Of a stretch of DNA of 14,978 nucleotides, positions 1 to 6,299 are shown in pieces. Made by a program: the position numbers and the translations under genes. This stretch comes from Mageeibacillus sp. UBA3781 (GTDB taxonomy: Bacteria > Bacillota > Clostridia > Saccharofermentanales > Saccharofermentanaceae). Where the stretch lies: NCBI GenBank assembly GCA_002368805.1, contig DFFH01000124.1:1-14978 (forward strand). The letters run 5' to 3'. The notes beneath the pieces are model-generated. The model was not told the DNA's origin. It was given only the letters and a program-made list of their open reading frames with translations, and did no database searches. Every line of letters begins with the position of its first letter. Position 1 is the stretch's first letter.

Positions 1-1247
1 GCCATCGCGAGCTCACGAACACCGAAGTGCATGTTTCTTCCGGATCTGTCAGCCTTGCTGAAGTCGCCCTTGCCGTTCATGTAGGACTTATTGGACGGAG
101 CCAGGTCAGCGGAACCGCCGATGAGGTTCGGGATACGGTCGGAAAGCTTGTTGAGGACCTTACCGCCGAGAGCACGGGAAGCCTGCGGCTTATCATCTAC
201 TGTCCACAGATCCTCGTCATCGAGAAGAGCGGAGTAATCAGCAGAGAAGTACTTGTCCCAGAGAGCCTTGAGGTCCGGGTTTGCCTTTGCATATTCAGCG
301 AACATAGCGTCCCACTTCGCGTGAGCGTCTGTGCCCTTCTTACCAAGCTCTGCATAGTGATCGTAGATCTCCTGCGGAACGACGAAGGACTCTTCGCACG
401 GCCAGCCGAGTGTCTTACGCATAGCAGCGATGTTCTCCTCACCCAGCGGCTCGCCGTGAGCGGAAGCGGTACCCTGCTTTGCTTCGCAGCCGTAACCGAT
501 GATGGAACGGATCTCGATGAAGGAAGGCTTTGTCTTCTCAGCTTTTGCAGCCTCGATTGCCTTAGCGATCGCTTCGATGTCGTTACCGTCTTCAACGAGG
601 AGTGTCTGGAAACCGCAAGCTTCCATACGGCCTCTTACGTTCTCGGTAAATGCGATATCCGTAGAGCCCTCGATAGAGATGCTGTTGCTGTCATAAAGAA
701 CGATGAGCTTATCCAGGCCCAGTGTGCCTGCGAGAGAAAGAGCTTCCTCAGAGATACCTTCCATGAGGCATCCGTCGCCGCACTCTACGAATGTGTAGTG
801 GTCGATGACCGGGAACTCAGGCTTGTTGAATGTAGCTGCGAGGTGCTGCTCAGCGATCGCCATACCGACAGCCATGGAAAGACCGGCGCCCAGAGGACCT
901 GTTGTTGCATCGATACCGGCTGTGTGGCCGTACTCCGGATGACCCGGTGTCTTAGAGTCCATCTGACGGAACTGCTTTAAGTCCTCGACAGACAGTCCGC
1001 CTACACCAAAGAGATGGAGCAGGGAGTAATAAAGTGCGGAACCATGACCGCCGGAAAGAACGAAGCGGTCTCTGTTGATCCATTTCGGATCCTTCGGGTC
1101 AAAGGTCATTTCTTTGCCCCAAACTGTGTAGGCCATGGGAGCGGCACCAAGCGGGAGACCCGGGTGACCGGAATTGGCCTTCTGAATCATGTCCGCGGAA
1201 AGAACGCGGATAGCGGAGATTGCATTGTTTTCGATTTGTGTACTCAT
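1..1247 (-). CDS. tkt: Transketolase, N-terminal part (gene cut by window edge)
   Basis: Transketolase is a thiamine-diphosphate enzyme of the non-oxidative pentose phosphate pathway that moves two-carbon ketol units between sugar phosphates in the cytosol. About 415 codons are visible; the family usually has about 660, so the C-terminal third lies left of the window. Family landmarks are present: SGHPG near residue 27 (His28), SGGHGS near 66 (His68), PGHPEYGHT near 101 (His103, His108), and GDGCLMEG near 157 followed by LIVLYDSNSISIEG, the GDG-to-N thiamine-diphosphate and Mg binding motif. SAHGEPLG follows further on. The start is the ATG at 1247, preceded by AGGAG about 11 nt upstream; the protein begins MSTQIENNAIS. 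It is transcribed away from the HD/mutY pair. No frameshift is visible. The identification is secure; which isozyme it is cannot be told. Confidence 0.96.
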   Translation of the reverse strand, partial: MSTQIENNAISAIRVLSADMIQKANSGHPGLPLGAAPMAYTVWGKEMTFDPKDPKWINRDRFVLSGGHGSALYYSLLHLFGVGGLSVEDLKQFRQMDSKTPGHPEYGHTAGIDATTGPLGAGLSMAVGMAIAEQHLAATFNKPEFPVIDHYTFVECGDGCLMEGISEEALSLAGTLGLDKLIVLYDSNSISIEGSTDIAFTENVRGRMEACGFQTLLVEDGNDIEAIAKAIEAAKAEKTKPSFIEIRSIIGYGCEAKQGTASAHGEPLGEENIAAMRKTLGWPCEESFVVPQEIYDHYAELGKKGTDAHAKWDAMFAEYAKANPDLKALWDKYFSADYSALLDDEDLWTVDDKPQASRALGGKVLNKLSDRIPNLIGGSADLAPSNKSYMNGKGDFSKADRSGRNMHFGVRELAM

Positions 1248-1280
1248 ACGTCCATACACTCCTTCTCATGAGATTGAATA

Positions 1281-1310
1281 TGTATACGCGCAAATGCGCC
1301 GTATTGACAG
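1281..1310 (-). promoter_or_regulatory. Candidate promoter of the transketolase gene
   Basis: Reading the minus strand, CTGTCA (1310-1305, 4/6 to the -35 consensus) is followed after 18 nt by TATACA (1286-1281, 5/6 to the -10 consensus). The predicted start would be near 1274, leaving a short leader that contains the AGGAG ribosome binding site. This is a consensus match only; a promoter further upstream, beyond the palindrome at 1352-1378, is equally possible. Confidence 0.35.
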
Positions 1311-1351
1311 AGGTAAGTGACCCGTGTATCCCACTTTTTCCGAGGAGAAGG

Positions 1352-1378
1352 GAAACGTTTCGAAATCGATTTCGAAAC
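1352..1378. promoter_or_regulatory. Nested palindromic operator-like site
   Basis: Positions 1357-1378 form a perfect 22-bp palindrome with half-site GTTTCGAAATC. It overlaps a second perfect 10-bp palindrome, GAAACGTTTC, at 1352-1361. The block carries TTTCGAAA twice, 12 bp apart. CG-centred AAACGTTT cores are typical of LacI/GalR-family operators. The site lies between the divergent transketolase and HD-protein genes, about 105 bp upstream of the transketolase start, so it could control either. No regulator gene is visible in the window. The palindrome is directly seen; binding is inferred. Confidence 0.55.
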
Positions 1379-1483
1379 TGGGGCAAAAAAATGGGAGCAC
1401 GAGCTCACTTGCTTAATAAGTGTATATTTTTAGAGGGCAAGTGTCAAGGTGAAAACTCGTCTGTTAAGTTTTTATGAACCGCA

Positions 1484-1512
1484 TTGATAAGCCTATTTCT
1501 TTGTTATAAAAT
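1484..1512 (+). promoter_or_regulatory. Candidate promoter of the HD-protein/mutY operon
   Basis: TTGATA (1484-1489) and TAAAAT (1507-1512) are each 5/6 to the sigma-A -35 and -10 consensus and are separated by 17 nt. Transcription would begin near 1519, about 40 nt before the proposed TTG start of the downstream gene. The rest of the 310-bp gap between the two divergent genes (1248-1557) holds the palindrome at 1352-1378 and a weak inverted repeat, CACTT/AAGTG, at 1406-1422. I see no RNA gene there. Confidence 0.5.
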
Positions 1513-1557
1513 ATCAGCAGAATTGAATCGGCATTTTAAGGTTTGGGGAGACGGATA

Positions 1558-2091
1558 TTGAGACTTCTAATCAAGCGTGACATACTTTTTCATCACCTTT
1601 CCGCACCGGTTTTACAAACCGGTCATCTCAACAAGTTAAAAGAATTCAAGCAGCACGGCAAGTGTACCTGCTATGACCACAGTATCGCTGTGGCCAAGAC
1701 CGCTCTGTTCTGGTCCATGATCCTCCCCTTCCGCTTTAAGCAGAAGCAGCTCGTAAGGGGCGCTCTTCTCCATGACTATTTTCTCTATGACTGGCACAAG
1801 GTCAAGCTGAACAAACTTCACGGTTTTCATCATCCGCATATCGCCTGTGAGAATGCCAAGCGTGATTTCAAGATCACGAAGATCGAGGAGAATATCATCC
1901 GCCGCCACATGTTCCCGCTGACACCGATCCCGCCGAGATATAAAGAGAGCGTACTCGTCACCCTCTCCGACAAATATAATGCGACCAAAGAAGTCTTCGT
2001 CGCACTCGGCCATAAGATCCGCGGGCTTCACCCTGCGACACATCTGGCCAACTCGATTGCATTTCTTCTCGCAATCCTTCCATGGCGGTAA
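1558..2091 (+). CDS. HD-domain protein (putative metal-dependent phosphohydrolase)
   Basis: A 177-residue protein with the HD-superfamily metal-binding pattern: His41 in YDHSIAVA, His72-Asp73 in LLHDYFLYDWH, a His cluster at 91-94 (HHPH), His117, and Asp138 in TLSDKYNA. HD proteins are usually metal-dependent phosphohydrolases acting on nucleotides or phosphodiesters; the substrate here is unknown. The start is taken as TTG at 1558 because GGGGAG (1545-1550) lies 7 nt upstream. A longer reading from a TTG at 1543 would overlap that ribosome binding site. The C-terminus is moderately hydrophobic (SIAFLLAILPW). The stop overlaps the first codons of mutY, so the two genes are probably cotranscribed and translationally coupled. 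Family assignment is good; function is open. Confidence 0.8.
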   Translation: MRLLIKRDILFHHLSAPVLQTGHLNKLKEFKQHGKCTCYDHSIAVAKTALFWSMILPFRFKQKQLVRGALLHDYFLYDWHKVKLNKLHGFHHPHIACENAKRDFKITKIEENIIRRHMFPLTPIPPRYKESVLVTLSDKYNATKEVFVALGHKIRGLHPATHLANSIAFLLAILPWR

Positions 2092-3245
2092 GTGCTTTTC
2101 CCATGGATGCATCTTCAGATTCAACCCCGTCCGGGATTCTGCTTTCCTGGTTTTACGATCACCGCAGGACTCTGCCCTGGCGGGAAGAAAGAACGCCCTA
2201 TTCCACATGGATCTCCGAAGCCATGCTCCAGCAGACCCGTGTCCCTACCGTTCTGAACTACTATCCGCGCTTCCTTCACCGTTTTCCGGATCCCGCCTCT
2301 TTGGCTGAAGCTCCGGAAGATGAAGTTCTCAAGCTCTGGGAAGGCCTCGGCTATTATTCCCGCGCCAGAAATCTCATGCGCGGTGCCAAATATATCTGCG
2401 AACACTTCCATGGAGAACTCCCGTCCGAGCCCGATCTTCTTCTCGAGATCCCCGGCATCGGACCATACATGGCCGGCGCGATCGCATCACTCGCCTTTGA
2501 TAAGCCGGCACCAGCCGTCGATGGCAACTGCATCCGCATCTACTGCCGGCTCCACGCGCTTCCGCTTATCCCAGCGGAGGGCTCGACATATAAAGAGATC
2601 TACTCACGCGTCCTCGCCGATATCCCCGAAGATGCCCCCGGCGACTTTAATGAGGCACTCATGGACCTGGGGTCGCTGATCTGCACACCGAAATCACCGA
2701 AGTGTGAGACCTGCCCCTTGAACGATCAGTGCAGTGCTTTTCTACTGGGGAAACAGGAAGACTTCCCGCTCAAAAAAGAAAAGAAAGCCACACCGATCGA
2801 GGAACACACGATACTGAAGATATTTACCGGAGATAAGATCCTCGTCCGCAAACGCCCTTCCACAGGGCTTCTTGCCGGACTCTACGAACTCATCGATCTT
2901 CCGGGGAACCTCACTCACGCTGAGGTACAGACCTGGCTTCTCGAAAATTTTCCCGCGCTTGCTTCACAGTGTGAGCTCAAATCCGGATCCGCTCCGGCTG
3001 CATCTGACACCACAAAAGGTTTTCCGCTCGATGAAAGCGCGCCGGACATCCGCCCCCTGGGAAAGAGCCGCCACGTCTTCTCACATCTGCGATGGGAAAT
3101 GATCGGCTACGAGATCCACCTGAACGCCGCTGACAAAAATACACAAAAGAAACTGATTGCCAACGCATCCGAACTCGGCGAGATAGTAAGTCCTAAAGAA
3201 TATCAGGCCCTCGCCTTCGCCTCTGCCCTCCGAGCCTACCGCTGA
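2082..3245 (+). CDS. mutY: A/G-specific adenine glycosylase MutY
   Basis: MutY removes adenine mispaired with 8-oxoguanine or guanine in base-excision repair. All hallmarks are present in 387 residues: catalytic Glu46 in SEAMLQQTRV, a helix-hairpin-helix around LLEIPGIGPYMAGAI (119-134), catalytic Asp147 in AVDGNCIRI, and an iron-sulfur cluster motif C201-X6-C208-X2-C211-X5-C217. A C-terminal NUDIX-like 8-oxoguanine recognition domain follows, with GLLAGLYEL and FSHLRWEMIGY. Two starts are possible: ATG 2082, which overlaps the end of the upstream HD gene by 10 nt, or ATG 2103 (MDASSDS). Neither has a strong ribosome binding site, which fits coupled translation. I use 2082 but would not be surprised by 2103. 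The gene looks intact. Confidence 0.95.
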   Translation: MAVSAFPMDASSDSTPSGILLSWFYDHRRTLPWREERTPYSTWISEAMLQQTRVPTVLNYYPRFLHRFPDPASLAEAPEDEVLKLWEGLGYYSRARNLMRGAKYICEHFHGELPSEPDLLLEIPGIGPYMAGAIASLAFDKPAPAVDGNCIRIYCRLHALPLIPAEGSTYKEIYSRVLADIPEDAPGDFNEALMDLGSLICTPKSPKCETCPLNDQCSAFLLGKQEDFPLKKEKKATPIEEHTILKIFTGDKILVRKRPSTGLLAGLYELIDLPGNLTHAEVQTWLLENFPALASQCELKSGSAPAASDTTKGFPLDESAPDIRPLGKSRHVFSHLRWEMIGYEIHLNAADKNTQKKLIANASELGEIVSPKEYQALAFASALRAYR

Positions 3246-3302
3246 CTCACAAAATTGGTAAAAAAGCGCTTTTACATGCAAAAATAGTCAACGCTCGTCT
3301 TT

Positions 3303-3347
3303 TTGTCGTTAATTGTCGAATTCACAAAGAATTATTCCCGCTATACT
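3303..3347 (+). promoter_or_regulatory. Candidate promoter and operator of the nuclease-like gene
   Basis: TATACT (3342-3347, 5/6 to the -10 consensus) is preceded by TTCACA (3321-3326) at 15 nt or AATTCA (3319-3324) at 17 nt. Overlapping the -35 region is TGTCGAAT (3314-3321), the same octamer that closes every unit of the downstream array. A second half-site, TTGTCG, lies exactly 10 bp upstream (3303-3308 and 3313-3318), on the same DNA face. The remaining gap after mutY holds a short palindrome, AAAAGCGCTTTT, near 3262-3275, but no convincing terminator. Confidence 0.4.
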
Positions 3348-3380
3348 CCTAAGTATCTATTTGCAAACAAGGAGGTTTAT

Positions 3381-4142
3381 ATGGTTGCTGCTCAATTACA
3401 CCAGATCGCACGCAAAATGCGTCGAAATAACATCGCACATATCCATTCAGAACTAGCGTCACTTCCATGTATCCGAGCCGGCTCACGAACCATCCACGGA
3501 AATAAGCAGGAAGTATTACGCTACTACACTAATGAGCATGGAAAACGGTCAGTTCATCAGCACGATGTCACAACAGAAAAAGGCGTGGAACTTCAATCGC
3601 TGATGAAACAGAAAGAACATCTCACCACATACTTGAAAAGCCTGCCCTTACAAAAGGAGCTCGAAGACAAAACCACCTCCGGATCCGGAAATCAGACCAA
3701 CAGTTCCAGCAGGTTTTCAAAGGCCCGATTTGATCAGCTGGTCGAATTAAAAGACACTTCTATTTCCAAAGGTCTTCCGTTCGACGGCAGACTCTTCCGA
3801 TCAAAGTCCGAAGTAATGATCGCCCAGTACCTTAAGGAGCTTGGTCTGGAATACAAATACGAAGTCATCGTCAGCATAGCTGGCAAAGAATTCTATATTG
3901 ACTTCGCTGTCTATTCCCGCGAGACAGGAAGATTCTTCTTTATCGAGCATTTCGGCATGATGAGCGACGACGCTTACCGTGCGCGTGCTTTTCAGAAAAT
4001 CTCAACTTATATAAGCAACGGTCTTCAGGAAGGAATCGACATCCTATTCACCTGCGAAAGCGCTAACGACGGGTTCAATATCAATATGATCAAAGGAAAG
4101 ATCCTAGGTATCCTTAGTGCACAGATGCTGTTTTTCATATAG
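3381..4142 (+). CDS. Uncharacterised PD-(D/E)XK nuclease-like protein
   Basis: A 253-residue protein starting at ATG 3381, with a perfect AAGGAGG (3369-3375) 5 nt upstream; a longer reading frame exists upstream but has no ribosome binding site. Residues 1-95 are basic and helical-looking, and residues 96-112 are a Ser/Thr/Gly/Asn-rich linker. Residues 113-253 resemble a restriction-endonuclease-like fold: FRSKSEVMIA (Glu144), then EFYIDFAV (Asp174), then RFFFIEHFGMM (Glu189-His190), then YRARAFQKISTY (Lys206). The E-x29-D-x14-E spacing and the flanking beta-strand patterns fit a PD-(D/E)XK core with EH in place of the usual ExK. The last residues are hydrophobic. The gene is followed after 9 nt by the 62-bp palindrome array and shares an octamer with it at its promoter. 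Its role is unknown; nuclease activity is inferred from motif order only. Confidence 0.7.
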   Translation: MVAAQLHQIARKMRRNNIAHIHSELASLPCIRAGSRTIHGNKQEVLRYYTNEHGKRSVHQHDVTTEKGVELQSLMKQKEHLTTYLKSLPLQKELEDKTTSGSGNQTNSSSRFSKARFDQLVELKDTSISKGLPFDGRLFRSKSEVMIAQYLKELGLEYKYEVIVSIAGKEFYIDFAVYSRETGRFFFIEHFGMMSDDAYRARAFQKISTYISNGLQEGIDILFTCESANDGFNINMIKGKILGILSAQMLFFI

Positions 4143-4151
4143 GCTGGAGGC

Positions 4152-4452
4152 ATTCGACATTTTGTTCGACACCGCCACCATGATTGTCAAACAAAGTGTC
4201 GAATGAAAAGGGTATTCGACATATCGTTCGACACCGCTACCATGATCGTCAAACAAAGTGTCGAATGAGAAGCGTATTCGACATATCGTTCGACACCGCT
4301 ACCATGATTGTCAAATAAAGTGTCGAATGAGAAGCGTATTCGACATATCGTTCGACACCGCTACCATGATTGTCAAACAAAGTGTCGAATGAAAAGGGTA
4401 TTCGACATATCGTTCGACACCGCCACCATGATTGTCAAACAAAGTGTCGAAT
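4152..4452. repeat. Five-unit tandem array of 53-bp palindromes, 62-bp period
   Basis: Units start at 4152, 4214, 4276, 4338 and 4400, exactly 62 bp apart. Each is a 53-bp imperfect dyad with 20-nt arms and a 13-nt centre, and units are separated by 9-bp spacers of the form GARAAGSGT. The left arm begins ATTCGACA and holds a second TTCGACA 12 bp on; the right arm has TGTCAA then TGTCGAAT, also 12 bp apart. In unit 1 the arms match at 18 of 20 positions; in units 2-5 a change to TATCG in the left arm lowers this to about 16 of 20. Units 3 and 4 share the spacer GAGAAGCGT, which suggests spread by tandem duplication. The 62-bp period is not a multiple of three, so the array is not coding. It sits between the convergent nuclease-like and lipoprotein genes. 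Confidence 0.93.
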
Positions 4453-4463
4453 ACCCTCGTTTT
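4392..4463 (+). terminator. Possible terminator formed by the last array unit
   Basis: The fifth unit differs from the others in being flanked by complementary bases. AGGGT precedes ATTCGACA on the left and ACCCT follows TGTCGAAT on the right, extending the outer stem to 13 perfect pairs. CGTTTT follows directly. On the plus strand this could end transcription from the nuclease-like gene. The U tract is short (four), so efficiency is doubtful. On the minus strand the same hairpin is followed by AAAAG-type sequence and would not be a terminator. Confidence 0.35.
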
Positions 4464-4483
4464 ACGCCAAATTCTGTCTCGCG

Positions 4484-4543
4484 CATCAATCAGCGCATCT
4501 ATCAATGCATCTATCAATACATCAATCAGCTCATCAGTCAGCG
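4484..4543. repeat. Five copies of a 12-bp tandem repeat
   Basis: Five consecutive 12-mers of the form CATCWRTCARYD begin at 4484, 4496, 4508, 4520 and 4532. The last copy overlaps the stop codon (4534-4536) and final codons of the minus-strand lipoprotein gene; the rest lies in its 3' untranslated region. In another minus-strand frame the repeat would read as a run of Leu-Ile-Asp-Ala, but that frame has no independent start signal. It looks like a slippage-prone microsatellite rather than a gene. Confidence 0.85.
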
Positions 4544-6156
4544 TAGTTTATTCCGATAAAAGCACTATCTCTATCCTGTCCTGCGATCTGGCTCTGCTTA
4601 TCTGTCTCGAGCGCGATGTCCATCGTATCCGTACTGGTGTATTTCGGATGGACCCTCACAAAGAGGATCCCGCTCTTGTTGTCATATCCGAGGATCTCTA
4701 CAGTTGCACTACTTGGAATTTCCGTTTCAGCACCGAGTTCCCATGTGACCGGATTGAACTCTTTTCCCGGAAGCGGCATGATCGAGTACAGCGGACCGGA
4801 ATGGATCTTGCCGATGGAGGAAAGCTGCTTAATATGTCCGTCCTCAGCTAGCGCGAAATCATAATTCATGAATATTGTTCCGATAATATCTGTTCTCAGG
4901 CTGAGCTGGAAGTGTTCCGGATCGAGAGTGTTCTCAGGTGTGCTGAAGAATACCTCGATGAACTTCGGCTCCGCGCCGTTGATATCAAAGGTGTATGTTG
5001 CACTATTCTCCTCTTGCCGCATACTGATGAGAAGGTAGTACTTGCCGTCCAAACACATGACATGGCTTCCGTAATATCCGTCGAGTTCTTCCATATCATT
5101 CATTTCTTCGAAATCCGAAGCATTGTATGAGTATTCCTTCCCCATATAGCTGATCTTCAGTGTTTCGACACTGTAGCCGTTGGAAGCTTTTTCTGTTGCC
5201 AGAGAAAGTTCATCCAGAGATCCATCCCCGTCAAAATCCCAGAGGAGTTCATTTTTCATTCCCATGTTGAGTGTATAGTTCTTCGGCGTCGATCCGAAGT
5301 ACGTCATATTGAAGATGTCGCCGTGTCCTGCAACCGGCACTTTGATCTCGTTGATCCAGATGCCGTCATACGTCATGCCGAACGAGAGAGACCCGTCGTT
5401 GATCTGGTCGTGAATGTTCGCAATCGTATCATACTTATCCGCGCCGACGGATCTGAAGTATTCTTCCACGTAAAGTGCAAAAGCACCTTTGTCGAGAACG
5501 ACATCATCCAGTGTGATCGATGCGCCGCTCATCGCATCATAGCTTTCATATATTGTTTTCGGCTCGATATCTTCCTGTGTCGAGTATCCATACGTCCCGA
5601 TCTTCATCGACAAGATCTGGCTGTCACTTCTGATGACTTCGCAAGATTCGAAAAACCAGTAATCGAACAGTTCCGAACCCGCTCCGACCAGTTCATTGAA
5701 CTCGTCGAGTTTCTTCTGATAAGCTGCCGTTCTGGCTTCTCCCACATGATACGTATATTCATCCAGGATCGAACCGATCTTCGTGGTAGAATCCGAAGAA
5801 GTCAGGATATCGTAGCCGACTTCGACTCTGCTAAGCCGGTATGGCGGTTCCTCATTCTTGGTCGTATCTACCGCGCTGTACATCATGACGCTTTTGGTCT
5901 TATTGATCTCAACCGCGCTTAAGTCATGAGTGATGACCATATCCTGCTTCTCAGGCTCTGTCGGATCTGTCTCCGTCTCTGTCGGGTCACTTTCAGAGTC
6001 GGTGGGAACATCCGTGTCATCCGTCTCAGTAACATCGGTCGTATCTTTGGTCTTTTTTGTCTTCCTGGTTTTTCTTGTAGTTTCTTTCGTACTGCTGCAT
6101 GCTACACAGGTGCATACCGTTGCCATACAGAGCAGTACAGCGATGTTTTTCTTCAT
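4534..6156 (-). CDS. Secreted lipoprotein with DUF4163/DUF3298-like region and DxDGDG loop
   Basis: A 540-residue predicted lipoprotein. It starts MKKNIAVLLCMATVC with an atypical lipobox CVAC (Cys20), followed by a Lys/Thr then Asp/Thr/Glu/Pro-rich low-complexity linker (residues 21-70) that would hold the folded part away from the membrane through the wall. Residues about 110-290 include LSMKIGTYGYSTQ and SYDAMSGASITLDDVV, resembling the DUF4163/DUF3298 (RsiV-like) pattern in which a YxY strand precedes a TGxxLxLxDLF-type segment. WDFDGDGSLDEL at 306-317 is a calcium-type DxDxDG loop, as in FG-GAP or dockerin-like repeats. The C-terminal 200 residues are unassigned beta-rich sequence. The start at 6156 is supported by AAGGAG upstream. 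It is monocistronic as far as can be seen, convergent with the nuclease-like gene. Its function is unknown. Confidence 0.8.
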   Translation of the reverse strand: MKKNIAVLLCMATVCTCVACSSTKETTRKTRKTKKTKDTTDVTETDDTDVPTDSESDPTETETDPTEPEKQDMVITHDLSAVEINKTKSVMMYSAVDTTKNEEPPYRLSRVEVGYDILTSSDSTTKIGSILDEYTYHVGEARTAAYQKKLDEFNELVGAGSELFDYWFFESCEVIRSDSQILSMKIGTYGYSTQEDIEPKTIYESYDAMSGASITLDDVVLDKGAFALYVEEYFRSVGADKYDTIANIHDQINDGSLSFGMTYDGIWINEIKVPVAGHGDIFNMTYFGSTPKNYTLNMGMKNELLWDFDGDGSLDELSLATEKASNGYSVETLKISYMGKEYSYNASDFEEMNDMEELDGYYGSHVMCLDGKYYLLISMRQEENSATYTFDINGAEPKFIEVFFSTPENTLDPEHFQLSLRTDIIGTIFMNYDFALAEDGHIKQLSSIGKIHSGPLYSIMPLPGKEFNPVTWELGAETEIPSSATVEILGYDNKSGILFVRVHPKYTSTDTMDIALETDKQSQIAGQDRDSAFIGINYAD

Positions 6157-6299
6157 TTCTCTCTCCTTGCGAAAAGCACTTTTCCGCGCATCTATCCTGT
6201 TTCCTTTTTTGCGCAGTTAGTTTCTCACATTCGACTGCATTTGTCCACTTGGGAAAGAGCAAGCCTCCGGGCACACCGGCAAAGCCCTGAAAAACAGGA
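6157..6299. other. Intergenic region between lipoprotein gene and transporter operon end
   Basis: This 143-bp gap should hold the end of the transporter transcript and the promoter of the lipoprotein gene, both on the minus strand. A short stem, CCTG-TTTTT-CAGG, lies just after the transporter stop codon near 6286-6298 but has only a weak T tract, so the operon end is not clearly marked. TGGACA on the minus strand at 6247-6242 is a possible -35 element, but no good -10 follows at the right distance. AAGGAG just before 6156 is the ribosome binding site of the lipoprotein. Confidence 0.35.

Noticed and set aside
27..980. Long plus-strand reading frame opposite transketolase
   Set aside because: It is the antisense shadow of a gene whose every family motif is present on the minus strand; it has no ribosome binding site or recognisable domain.
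3262..3275. Terminator after mutY at the AAAAGCGCTTTT palindrome
   Set aside because: The stem is short and A/T-rich with only four T in its arm and no T tract after it, so I do not call it a terminator.
4152..4452. CRISPR array
   Set aside because: The repeated part is 53 bp and palindromic over its whole length, spacers are only 9 bp and nearly identical, and no cas gene is in the window.
4308..4559. Small open reading frames across the palindrome array on both strands
   Set aside because: The 62-bp period shifts frame each unit, there are no ribosome binding sites, and the frames exist only because the repeat happens to lack stops.
5160..5175. Extra copy of the array motif TTCGACAC inside the lipoprotein gene
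   Set aside because: A single heptamer or octamer match within coding sequence is expected by chance in 15 kb, and the surrounding dyad is absent.
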